The notes under the pieces are model-generated. The model saw only the letters and a program-made list of their open reading frames with translations, was not told the origin of the DNA and did not search any database. From NCBI GenBank assembly GCA_020347085.1, contig CP070769.1:1922518-1932592 (forward strand): DNA of 10,075 nucleotides. The letters are read 5' to 3'. Shown here one piece after another: positions 1 to 7,245 of the stretch. Numbering within the stretch: position 1 is the stretch's first letter; each line of letters begins with the position of its first letter. The position numbers and the translations under genes were made by a program. The DNA is from Desulfobacterales bacterium (GTDB lineage Bacteria; Desulfobacterota; Desulfobacteria; Desulfobacterales; C00003060).

Positions 1-280
1 AAAATTGTGCTATCATCCCGGTTCAACCATCGCAGATGTGTGCGTTGTAAGTATTTGTAATTTGGGGAAAAAGCTTTCTCTTGTCTTCGACCATGGCCTG
101 AAACCATGATTGATCCTGTCGGATGTTGAAAAGGTCGTATTAGCCCCGAGGCAACACACTCACGATAAGATTTTTGTTCGTCCACCTTGCGCTCCGGTCT
201 TTATGCCAGCTGCCTCTGAACCTGCCATTCCGGCATTCCATTCCGCCTAAAGCGGGGCCCATTTGCGACGACACCCTTAA
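1..280. other. Non-coding region upstream of the plsB-like gene
   Basis: No supportable gene. A minus-strand open frame at 140-373 overlaps the plsB-like start and has no recognisable family, so I do not call it. A TGCTATCAT string at 8-16 resembles an extended -10 element, but any -35 would lie outside the window. ATTCC occurs three times at 227-231, 235-239 and 240-244. A small CCGC/GCGG stem (243-246 with 252-255) lies about 25 bp before the ATG at 281. I see no strong Shine-Dalgarno immediately before that ATG. Confidence 0.5.
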
Positions 281-2932
281 ATGCAGAGACGGAACCCTGT
301 GGGACTGCCTCAACGGATAAAGGAAAAAATCAGAAAATGGATGGACGCTGCCCTTCGGGGCCATCACGATCATTACACCTGTAATCTACCAAAGGAATCG
401 GGTTTTTTGTCATCCCTGATTCTGAAGTCGTTGTTTTCCGACGTCTATATCAACCCGACTCAGACGAGATTCCTAAAAACACTGTCCAGAAAAGGGATTA
501 TCGTTTACGCCGCGAAGTATAAAAGTCTCTTTGAATACCTCTTCTATCACATCCGTTATAAAGAAGAAGAGATGCCGTTTCCAGAAATCGGTTTTGGATA
601 CAGGATCTTTCTCTGGCAGAAGATCTCCAGGCTAGCTCGCGTTGTCTTGGCCTACCTGGATCATCTCTTCAGGTACGGAAGCTTTCCAGATCCTTACACA
701 TCGGGTTTTCTGAAACGCCAAATGGAAGCGGGATCAGCCGCCTTTCTTTCACTGGTCGATCCAAAGGGTTTCCATCAGCACTTCGTGCAGGATAGGCAAG
801 ACCCTCTCAAGTATCTTATTGAAGTCCAGCGTTCCATTGATCGTCCGATTTACATCGTCCCACAATGGTTCCTTTTTACTAAAAGGCCCCACCGTCCTCC
901 CAGAAATCTTGTGGACATGATCTTTGGAAGTGAGGAAAACCCGGGTCGGCTGCGACGATGGACAGTTATCTTGCGTGCCCCTCAAAAGGCCTTTGTGGAA
1001 ATTTCTGGTCCAGTCAACCTGAAGGAATTCCTTGAGGAGCCTAAGAACCAGAACCGAGACCTCGAACCGCTCTCATTCAGCCTCCGAAACAGGCTTCTGG
1101 ACCGGATGCATCGCCATCGTCAGAGCATCACGGGGCCAGTTCTCAAAACACCTGCCGAACTGAAAGAACTCATACTAAGAGATGAACGCTTTCGAGCTTT
1201 TATGAATCATTATGCTGAATCCCAAAACAGGGATGTCAGTCAGATCTATAAGGAGGCCGATGGCTATTTAGATGACATCGCAGCGGATTACAGTGTAGGC
1301 TTGGTTCAGACCCTTGTCACTATTTTTGGATGGATATGGAAGACCATTTTTGACGGGGTCACACTCGACATGGAAGGCCTGCACCGGGTAAAAATCGCAG
1401 CCACAAACGCCCCCCTTGTCTTTGTTCCCTGTCACAAGAGCCACTTTGATTACCTGATCCTTAACTATCTACTATTTTCCAATAATATGCCAAGTCCCCA
1501 TATAGCCGCCGGGCGCAACCTTGCCTTCTGGCCCATAGGAAACCTTTTTAGGAAAAGTGGCGCCTTTTTTATTAGACGCACTTTTCGAGGGGCAAAACTG
1601 TACGCGGCCGTGTTTGCAAGATACGTGCATATGTTGATTAAACAGGGTGTTAATATTGAGTTCTTTATTGAGGGGGGACGAAGCCGAACGGGAAAACTCG
1701 TCCTTCCGAAGACTGGTTTGGTTTCTATATTGATGGACGCATATAAGAATAACGTTTGTCGGGATTTGATATTTGTACCGGTCTATATTGGATATGATCG
1801 CCTTTTGGAAGAAAGTGCGATTTTAAAGGAATTGGAAGGACTTAAGAAGAAGCAAGAAAGCTTCTGGGAACTGATTCGAGCCCGAAAGGTTTTGAAAAAG
1901 CGGTATGGACGTATATATGTTCAATTTGCTGAGCCAATTTCACTCAAGGCGTTGGTGTCCGGAGCCAACCCCGCGTTCCAGGATATGGACCAAGCTGAAG
2001 TCCAGGCTCTGGGCCGCAACCTCTCACATCGGATTATCAATGCCATTAACAGCATATCGGTGGTCACGGCTCAGGCACTCACCGCCTCTGCTGTTCTCAA
2101 TTACCCCAAACCGCGTTTCAGCCAAGAAGAGCTTATGGTCTATGTAGAGACTTACCTGAGCTATTTGCTTTCCCAAAAGGCCCGCTTGTCAGAAAACATT
2201 GGTGATCCATACAATGCCGTGGAGAGCGTGTTAGCCATGTATTGCGATCGAAAGTTCATCGAGAGACAAAGAATAAAGGGACAAGATGACACGGCCACCG
2301 ATCAGAAATGGTATGTGACCTTGGAAAACAAACGCCTAAACCTCGAATACTACAAGAACAACTGCATTCATTTTTTTGTTCCCGCGGCCTATACTGCCCT
2401 GGCGATTCTCTCCTATGACGCGTTTCAATTCTCGGCATCGGCCTTGCACTCGGACTACGAATTTTTGCAGGATTTCTTTAAGTATGAATTTGCCTATGAC
2501 GCGGACAAAACTCCTGGATATATGGTTAGAAAAACCCTAAAAGCTTTTATCGATGATGCTATACTTATGCCTCATCCTACTCTGCCTGATACGTATAACA
2601 TTACGGCAGCAGGTTTCCGGAAGTTGTTGTGTTTTGCAAGCTTCCTCAAGACCTATTTTGAATCTTACTGGGTAGTGCTCAGGGTACTGAAGGCATCCAA
2701 TCGCGGTGACTTGGTCAAGAAAGAAATGCTAAAGAAGATCCGGGCATTAGGAAATCAGCTACACAAGCAAAAAGAAACCGAAAGGACCGAGGCTCTTTCG
2801 CAAATCAATTACGAAAACGGCCTGACATTTTTTACTTTCAAAGGAATCAGGGGGGCCGAAGACGAAGAAGGGATCGAATTCTATGCCGGGATCATTCAAA
2901 AGTACTTAGGATGCTTCGTGGTGCAGAAATAA
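281..2932 (+). CDS. plsB: PlsB-like glycerol-3-phosphate acyltransferase
   Basis: Predicted to acylate sn-glycerol-3-phosphate at position 1, the first step of phospholipid synthesis, at the cytoplasmic face of the inner membrane. All four acyltransferase blocks are visible in the 883-residue product. Block I is HKSHFD (HX4D, His385-Asp390). Block II runs from GRN at 411 to FFIRR at 429-433. Block III is FFIEGGRSRTGK at 461-472. Block IV is IFVPVYIGYD at 497-506. The C-terminal half also matches PlsB, for example the YYKNN string followed by a hydrophobic stretch. E. coli PlsB is 807 residues with its HX4D at His306, so this enzyme has roughly 80 extra residues before the catalytic block. The ATG at 281 directly follows an in-frame TAA and is the first possible start, but it has no good Shine-Dalgarno. 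Met21 (nt 341) is an alternative, with AAGGA at 320-324 lying rather far upstream. The gene converges on the M16 protease gene 39 bp downstream. The family is certain; the exact acyl donor (acyl-CoA or acyl-ACP) is not visible. Confidence 0.9.
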   Translation: MQRRNPVGLPQRIKEKIRKWMDAALRGHHDHYTCNLPKESGFLSSLILKSLFSDVYINPTQTRFLKTLSRKGIIVYAAKYKSLFEYLFYHIRYKEEEMPFPEIGFGYRIFLWQKISRLARVVLAYLDHLFRYGSFPDPYTSGFLKRQMEAGSAAFLSLVDPKGFHQHFVQDRQDPLKYLIEVQRSIDRPIYIVPQWFLFTKRPHRPPRNLVDMIFGSEENPGRLRRWTVILRAPQKAFVEISGPVNLKEFLEEPKNQNRDLEPLSFSLRNRLLDRMHRHRQSITGPVLKTPAELKELILRDERFRAFMNHYAESQNRDVSQIYKEADGYLDDIAADYSVGLVQTLVTIFGWIWKTIFDGVTLDMEGLHRVKIAATNAPLVFVPCHKSHFDYLILNYLLFSNNMPSPHIAAGRNLAFWPIGNLFRKSGAFFIRRTFRGAKLYAAVFARYVHMLIKQGVNIEFFIEGGRSRTGKLVLPKTGLVSILMDAYKNNVCRDLIFVPVYIGYDRLLEESAILKELEGLKKKQESFWELIRARKVLKKRYGRIYVQFAEPISLKALVSGANPAFQDMDQAEVQALGRNLSHRIINAINSISVVTAQALTASAVLNYPKPRFSQEELMVYVETYLSYLLSQKARLSENIGDPYNAVESVLAMYCDRKFIERQRIKGQDDTATDQKWYVTLENKRLNLEYYKNNCIHFFVPAAYTALAILSYDAFQFSASALHSDYEFLQDFFKYEFAYDADKTPGYMVRKTLKAFIDDAILMPHPTLPDTYNITAAGFRKLLCFASFLKTYFESYWVVLRVLKASNRGDLVKKEMLKKIRALGNQLHKQKETERTEALSQINYENGLTFFTFKGIRGAEDEEGIEFYAGIIQKYLGCFVVQK

Positions 2933-2971
2933 GAGTGAGCAAAAATGTGAAGCGCCTAAAATGAACGAACT

Positions 2972-5698
2972 CTACCGGCCTTTTGGCTTGGTTGCTACAA
3001 TCAGATGGTGCCGAAAAAGTTTCTTCGCCACACGCAAGACGTCCCCCGCACGAACACGCTTAATAAAGTCGGGATACTTCCCGTCATAATCATAGCCCAA
3101 TCCCAAGATCTCATTGAGAGCCACACTGGAGGCCTGTGACGCGATTGTTTCAAGGCCAACCTCGTGCGCCGTAATGCACATACTTTGGGCTTGCTCTAAG
3201 GTCGTACGGTCCACCTCCACGTTTTGAATCAAGGCTATCTGATCCAGAATAATCTTGAGTACCCTCTCATAATTGTCTGGAGTAGTCTGGGCCATGACCC
3301 CGAAATACCCCCCATCGATCCCAAAAGCCGGATAGGCATGTACAACATAAACCAGGCTTTTGGCCCCTCCTCTCAAAGCCTCGTGGAGCCACCCGCTGGG
3401 ATATCGGACCCCCGAAATAATGGCATCCAGCACATCCACTGCTGGGCGGTCACGGTCAGCGAGTGTAAGCCCGTTGTACCCTACGACAATAGCCGCAGAG
3501 GTCTTTTCGTTGAATATCTCAAACTTTTCGTCCTGCACAATGTTCTGGGTCTCCATCTCGATGATGGGCTGTTCCAAAATCCCGGGCTGAAAGTTTTCAA
3601 AGGCCTTTTCAACATGGGTTATGACTGTCTCACGATCGATGTCTCCGACGATCGCCAGGACCGCATTATTCGGCATCATGACCGACTCATAAAAATTTCT
3701 TATCTCTTCGCGAGAAAAGCTCTCCACGGCTTTGGCTGAGCCGATTACATCATTTCGGTAAGGGTGCTTCAGGTAGTAATGCCGCTTGATGAGTCGGGTA
3801 ATCTCTGTGGCCCAGTTCTCATCGAGTCTTTCGATAGCCATGAGCGTCTCTCTGCGCTGCTTTTCGATCTCTTTTTCTGGAAATGTGGGGTGGAGAACCA
3901 CGTCGGAAAGTAAGTCTGACGCTAGGTCGAAGTGTTCTTTCAACACGGAAACGGAGACACTCACCGAATTGTATCCAGAACTTGATTCGATCGATCCCCC
4001 CACATCTTCGATGGCCTTAGCGATCTCGGCCTTGGATCGATTCTTGGTCCCCTTGGTTAAAAGGGATGCCATAAAATGAGAGAGCCCGGGCTTATCGACC
4101 GGTTCAAATCGGAGTCCTCCCTTTGTCATGAGCTTTAAGACAACAATGGGAACAGCCGTGTTTCTTTTCAAAAGAAGGGTCATCTGGTTTGGCAGTACGA
4201 TTTTCTGAACGCTTTCCTGCAAGCCAGAAGGTGGCAACGGTGACGCCTCCATTTTCGATGGTGCCTCGCTTGGCTTGACGATCGCAACGGTCATGTGGTT
4301 CCTTTGAAAGTATTCTTTGGCTACTCGCATTACATCTCCAGGGGTTACCTCTTGGATCTTCGAAACGTAATTATCGCTGAAATAAGGATCACCTGTGGCT
4401 ACCCAATCCAAGGCAAGTTGTCTGGCCTGATTTTGCACAGACTCCTGACCATAGATATGGTCCGCCACGATCTTGTTCTTGGCCCGTTTCAAAGAGTGCT
4501 CGCTCACCGGGTTTTTCTGAACCTCTGAGATCTCTTCCCACACAGCATGAATCGCCTTGGATAGATCTTCGTACGCAAGATCCATAGAAACAAGAAACTG
4601 GCCTTCTGCAAAAGTTGGGGTCCAGCTCCACGCACCGATGGAAAGAACGAGGCCCTTCTCATCGCGCACTGTCTGGTACAGCCTTGAAGTACGGCCATCG
4701 CCCATGATAACAGCCAGCACATCCAAGGGATAAAGGTCTGGATGGGTCAAGGACACGGTTCGAAACCCAAGCTTAGCCTGTGCAATCCTCGCCACAGACA
4801 TGCTCTTTTCCACCCTGCGCGGCGCGAACTGGGCCGGTTCTGCCGCAAAAACATACGGTGGATTTGAAGCGCGTTCGAGAGTTCCGACAAAATCAAGCAC
4901 TGTACCGAGCGCCTCCACTTTGTCCACGTCTCCAGCCACTGAGACAACCATGTTGTCTGGCGTATACCATCGGCGATAATGGGCTACGAGGTCCTCTTTA
5001 TCCATCTTAAGAAAGATCTCCTTTTCGCCGATAACCGGGTAGCGGACAGGGTGCTGTCGGTATGCTGTCTTCATAAATGTGTACCATAGTTGCCGGGACG
5101 GATCATTTTCCCCCATCTGAAGCTCTTGCAGGATCACACCTTTTTCTCTCTGATATTGGGTTTCATCAAATTGACAGTCGGTTGCATAGCCCAAAAGCAG
5201 TTCAAGGGCCTCTTGATAGTGTGTCCGTGTGGTCTTGATAAAATAGACGGTATGCTCATAACCCGTATATGCGTTGGTGACCCCACCTATTGCCTGAAGA
5301 CGCTGCTTGATCTGAGCTTCACTCAGCTTGGAGGTCGTGCCGCCTGAGACTACATGCTCTAGGTAGTGGGACAGCCCGCCTTGCATCCTCTCGCCTTCGT
5401 AGATGGATCCAGTCTTGACCAATACCTGAGATGAAACCACCGTGGATCCGTGAGACTCACGAATCATTACAGTAAGTCCATTTCTTAACACAACGATCAG
5501 ATCATCTGGTTTCGAAGGGATAATGCGGTCGATCTGTGGGCTGTTTAGAACATCGGTAACGTTTTGACGTTCAGGACCTGGATCTGTTTTAGAATATGCT
5601 TGCCTATTGAAAGGCGAAACAAGAATAAGTCCTGCTATGAACAAAACCAGAATTGGCTGTAACGCGAGGGGTTCCAATCGAAATCTACGATGGCTCAT
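2972..5698 (-). CDS. Exported M16-family (pitrilysin/insulinase-type) zinc metalloprotease
   Basis: Predicted periplasmic zinc peptidase of 908 residues, built as two tandem M16 units of about 450 residues, as in single-chain pitrilysin-like enzymes. The N-terminal half has the inverted zinc motif HYLEH (His111, His115; Glu114 catalytic). A Glu at 192, in VILQELQ, has the right spacing to be the third zinc ligand. A proline-rich linker at about 475-498 joins the halves. The C-terminal half starts near residue 500 and has HFMAS (541-545) where HxxEH would be, so it should be non-catalytic and serve in substrate binding, as is usual in this family. The N-terminus is a signal peptide: Arg-rich n-region, hydrophobic core at about 11-27, likely cleavage after AYS at 34-36. 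The frame is open to an ATG at 5797, but I chose 5698: AGGAG (5711-5715 on this strand) precedes it, the signal peptide begins there, and the predicted promoter lies between the two. Substrate unknown. No terminator is obvious at the convergent end. Confidence 0.92.
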   Translation of the reverse strand: MSHRRFRLEPLALQPILVLFIAGLILVSPFNRQAYSKTDPGPERQNVTDVLNSPQIDRIIPSKPDDLIVVLRNGLTVMIRESHGSTVVSSQVLVKTGSIYEGERMQGGLSHYLEHVVSGGTTSKLSEAQIKQRLQAIGGVTNAYTGYEHTVYFIKTTRTHYQEALELLLGYATDCQFDETQYQREKGVILQELQMGENDPSRQLWYTFMKTAYRQHPVRYPVIGEKEIFLKMDKEDLVAHYRRWYTPDNMVVSVAGDVDKVEALGTVLDFVGTLERASNPPYVFAAEPAQFAPRRVEKSMSVARIAQAKLGFRTVSLTHPDLYPLDVLAVIMGDGRTSRLYQTVRDEKGLVLSIGAWSWTPTFAEGQFLVSMDLAYEDLSKAIHAVWEEISEVQKNPVSEHSLKRAKNKIVADHIYGQESVQNQARQLALDWVATGDPYFSDNYVSKIQEVTPGDVMRVAKEYFQRNHMTVAIVKPSEAPSKMEASPLPPSGLQESVQKIVLPNQMTLLLKRNTAVPIVVLKLMTKGGLRFEPVDKPGLSHFMASLLTKGTKNRSKAEIAKAIEDVGGSIESSSGYNSVSVSVSVLKEHFDLASDLLSDVVLHPTFPEKEIEKQRRETLMAIERLDENWATEITRLIKRHYYLKHPYRNDVIGSAKAVESFSREEIRNFYESVMMPNNAVLAIVGDIDRETVITHVEKAFENFQPGILEQPIIEMETQNIVQDEKFEIFNEKTSAAIVVGYNGLTLADRDRPAVDVLDAIISGVRYPSGWLHEALRGGAKSLVYVVHAYPAFGIDGGYFGVMAQTTPDNYERVLKIILDQIALIQNVEVDRTTLEQAQSMCITAHEVGLETIASQASSVALNEILGLGYDYDGKYPDFIKRVRAGDVLRVAKKLFRHHLIVATKPKGR

Positions 5699-5710
5699 CG
5701 GTCTGTCAGT

Positions 5711-5715
5711 CTCCT
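5711..5715 (-). promoter_or_regulatory. Ribosome binding site of the M16 protease gene
   Basis: The minus strand reads AGGAG here, 12 nt before the ATG at 5698. The spacing is slightly long but acceptable. It helps decide between the 5698 start and the longer frame from 5797. Confidence 0.6.
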
Positions 5716-5754
5716 GAAGATTTGTGCTGAAAATCTCTCTGCCGGTATTCCAAG

Positions 5755-5782
5755 AATATATTCTTTTTATGTAACACGTCAA
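5755..5782 (-). promoter_or_regulatory. Sigma70-type promoter for the M16 protease gene
   Basis: On the minus strand, TTGACG (5782-5777) and TATATT (5760-5755) are separated by 16 bp; each hexamer matches the sigma70 consensus at five of six positions. Transcription would begin near 5748, leaving about a 50-nt leader before the ATG at 5698. This would exclude the upstream start at 5797. Predicted from sequence only. Confidence 0.6.
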
Positions 5783-5860
5783 TCCTCTTTGCCGCAATTG
5801 ATCGGTTCATGAAGTACCGTTTTTGGAGGAACAAATCACCCATTTGAGAAACAAGGTGTA

Positions 5861-5889
5861 TTGACATAAGGAAACCAATGGATTAAATT
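5861..5889 (+). promoter_or_regulatory. Sigma70-type promoter for panC and the genes after it
   Basis: A perfect -35 hexamer TTGACA (5861-5866) and a -10-like TAAATT (5884-5889, four of six consensus positions) are separated by the optimal 17 bp. Transcription would start at about 5895-5897, almost on top of the TTG codon at 5897 and just before the GGAGG at 5905-5909. It diverges from the M16 promoter. No operator palindrome stands out between the two. Confidence 0.6.
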
Positions 5890-5896
5890 TCTATGT

Positions 5897-6769
5897 TTGC
5901 ATGCGGAGGCGAACATCTTAACTATTTCGACCATAGATCAGATGCAGCAAGAATCAGCGCGCCTGCTGGATGCCGGCAAGACCATTGCTTTCGTTCCCAC
6001 TATGGGTTGGTTGCACGAGGGTCATCTGGCGCTCATGCGCGAGGGACGAAAACATGGAGACACCCTGATCGTAAGTATCTTTGTCAATCCCACACAGTTT
6101 GGTCCTACAGAAGACTTTCAGGACTATCCTAGGGATTTGGACCGAGACGTGACCCTGGCCAAGTCTGTGGGAGTCGATGTCATCTTTGCTCCAGAGGCCA
6201 AGGCCATGTATGACAAAGCGTACCAGACTCATGTCGATCTAGAGATGCTTCCTCGGCACCTTTGCGGCCCGTCAAGGCCGGGCCATTTTCGGGGTGTTGC
6301 CACAGTGGTAACAAAGCTCTTTAACATTGTCAGACCTCAGGTGGCCTTTTTTGGGGAAAAAGACTATCAGCAGCTGGTCATCATCCGGCGCATGGTGCGT
6401 GATTTGAATCTCGACATAAGGGTTATCGGGGTCCCGACTGTGCGGGAATCCGACGGTCTAGCCATGAGTTCCAGGAATACCTATCTGTCTGAAGAAGAAA
6501 GGCGCTCTGCACGGTCCCTTTTTCAGTCGCTTCAACAGGCCCAGGATAGCCTTGCTGAAGGGATAACGGTTGCCGGAGAACTCATCCATGGCGCGTCAGA
6601 GTTCATCGGCTCCAAGCCTCATGTGCAAATTGACTATATCGCAATATGCGACCCGGAAACCCTCGAAGACGTGGACCGTGTTGAGGGGCCAACCCTGATG
6701 GCCCTGGCTGTGCGGGTAGGTAAAACGCGTTTGATAGACAATGCAATACTAAAACCAATGGAAGATTGA
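5897..6769 (+). CDS. panC: Pantothenate synthetase (pantoate-beta-alanine ligase)
   Basis: Catalyses ATP-dependent condensation of pantoate with beta-alanine to give pantothenate, via a pantoyl-adenylate, in the cytosol. Numbered from the TTG at 5897 (290 residues), the nucleotidyltransferase signature PTMGWLHEGH lies at 34-43, with the HxGH-type His40 and His43. SRPGHFRGV follows at 126-134, GEKDYQQ at 153-159, and the KMSKS-like MSSRN at 190-194. The end RLIDNAIL is normal, followed by a short KPMED tail. The start is odd. No in-frame ATG or GTG exists between the upstream stop (5867-5869) and the conserved region; candidates are TTG 5897, ATC 5915 and ATT 5924. GGAGG at 5905-5909 is well placed for ATC 5915, which would give a family-typical N-terminus (MLTISTIDQMQ). 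TTG is given here as the conventional choice. The partner panD lies downstream; panB and panE are not in the window. Confidence 0.93.
   Translation: MHAEANILTISTIDQMQQESARLLDAGKTIAFVPTMGWLHEGHLALMREGRKHGDTLIVSIFVNPTQFGPTEDFQDYPRDLDRDVTLAKSVGVDVIFAPEAKAMYDKAYQTHVDLEMLPRHLCGPSRPGHFRGVATVVTKLFNIVRPQVAFFGEKDYQQLVIIRRMVRDLNLDIRVIGVPTVRESDGLAMSSRNTYLSEEERRSARSLFQSLQQAQDSLAEGITVAGELIHGASEFIGSKPHVQIDYIAICDPETLEDVDRVEGPTLMALAVRVGKTRLIDNAILKPMED
5905..5909 (+). promoter_or_regulatory. Shine-Dalgarno GGAGG inside the annotated start of panC
   Basis: GGAGG lies 5 nt before the ATC codon at 5915 and 14 nt before the ATT at 5924, but downstream of the TTG at 5897. No other purine-rich site is suitably spaced for the TTG. 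If this is the real ribosome binding site, translation starts at a rare non-AUG codon. Confidence 0.45.
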
Positions 6770-6814
6770 CGATTGAAGATGCACGATTTACGCTTCTAAT
6801 CTTCAATATTGAAG
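6761..6814. repeat. Cluster of inverted repeats across the panC stop codon
   Basis: ATTGAAGAT (6772-6780) pairs perfectly with ATCTTCAAT (6799-6807), leaving an 18-nt loop. GAAGATT (6761-6767) can instead pair with AATCTTC (6798-6804). A perfect 14-bp palindrome, CTTCAATATTGAAG, occupies 6801-6814. These pairings share bases and so exclude one another. The left arm contains the panC TGA (6767-6769). The pattern suggests a small dispersed palindromic repeat, but copy number cannot be judged from one window. There is no T-run, so it is not an intrinsic terminator. Confidence 0.55.
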
Positions 6815-6815
6815 C

Positions 6816-6846
6816 TCCCTGCAGTCCCGATGGGTCCGGACAGGGA
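6816..6846 (+). other. Imperfect stem-loop in the panC-panD intergenic region
   Basis: TCCCTG (6816-6821) can pair with CAGGGA (6841-6846), enclosing an inner CCC-GAT-GGG (6826-6834) and the palindrome TCCGGA (6835-6840). It is not followed by a T-run. It could be an RNA-stability or processing structure in the transcript. No riboswitch family is recognised. Low-confidence structural call. Confidence 0.3.
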
Positions 6847-6888
6847 ATGCGCGTGCTGTTGCAGTTCAGTCGACAATATTTAATGCTT

Positions 6889-7245
6889 ATGATTCGTACT
6901 TTTCTCAAATCAAAGATCCACCGGGCCACGGTAACCGAGGTTGACCTGAACTATGAGGGGAGCCTGGGAATCGACGCTGACCTGATGAAGACAGCAAACA
7001 TCTTGCCTTATGAAATGGTTCAGGTTTACAGCCTCAGCAATGGCGAGCGATTCGAGACCTATGCCATAGAGGAAGCCGCGGGCTCAGGCACCATCGCCCT
7101 CAAGGGGGCAGCGGCTCGAAAAGGAGCGCCAGGCGACCTAATTATCATAACCTGTTTTACGACCATGGATGACAAAAAGGCTGAAGGATTTGAACCCTCG
7201 ATCATCCTTATGGATCAAAATAACAAGATTAAGGAGGACAGATGA
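6889..7245 (+). CDS. panD: Aspartate 1-decarboxylase proenzyme
   Basis: Pyruvoyl-dependent decarboxylation of L-aspartate to beta-alanine, the substrate PanC needs. The 118-residue product aligns without gaps to the first part of E. coli PanD (126 residues). It has MIRT at the start, Lys9, the self-cleavage site Gly24-Ser25 in YEGS (Ser25 becomes the pyruvoyl group), Arg54, Tyr58 and GAAAR at 73-77. The frame is open back to a TTG at 6766, but family length and the MIRT start fix the ATG at 6889. That ATG has no clear Shine-Dalgarno; an ATG two codons earlier (6883) is no better. One residue stands out: position 72, Asn in E. coli, is Lys here (codon AAG). The gene follows panC after a 119-bp structured spacer and overlaps metK by 4 bp. 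Function is near certain from the cleavage site and alignment. Confidence 0.93.
   Translation: MIRTFLKSKIHRATVTEVDLNYEGSLGIDADLMKTANILPYEMVQVYSLSNGERFETYAIEEAAGSGTIALKGAAARKGAPGDLIIITCFTTMDDKKAEGFEPSIILMDQNNKIKEDR
7231..7237 (+). promoter_or_regulatory. Strong Shine-Dalgarno for metK inside the end of panD
   Basis: AAGGAGG, a near-perfect match to the 16S rRNA tail, lies 4 nt before the metK ATG and within the last panD codons. With the ATGA stop/start overlap it points to coupled or strongly re-initiated translation of metK. Confidence 0.7.

Noticed and set aside
82..110. Promoter TTGTCT with CATGAT for the plsB-like gene
   Set aside because: Both hexamers match the consensus poorly with an 18-bp gap; this level of match is expected by chance.
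140..373. Minus-strand open frame of 77 codons overlapping the plsB-like start
   Set aside because: No recognisable family, no clear ribosome binding site, and it overlaps the start of a well-supported gene on the other strand.
2933..2990. Terminator between the convergent plsB-like and M16 genes
   Set aside because: Only a weak GGCC-TTTT-GGC stem inside the M16 3' end is visible, with no proper T-run in either direction.
3224..3739. Plus-strand open frame (171 codons) opposite the M16 protease gene
   Set aside because: Entirely antisense to a conserved coding region and has no family resemblance.
5699..5797. 33-residue N-terminal extension of the M16 protease to an ATG at 5797
   Set aside because: It would put residues before a typical signal peptide and would start upstream of the predicted transcription start.
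5868..5886. AAGGA followed by ATG GAT TAA, a two-codon reading frame before panC
   Set aside because: It overlaps the promoter spacer and -10 element, so it would not be in the transcript if the promoter is right; probably chance.
6766..6888. N-terminal extension of PanD from a TTG at 6766
   Set aside because: The 41 extra residues are encoded by the repeat and spacer; PanD proteins begin at MIRT or its equivalent, and Gly24-Ser25 numbering fits only the ATG at 6889.
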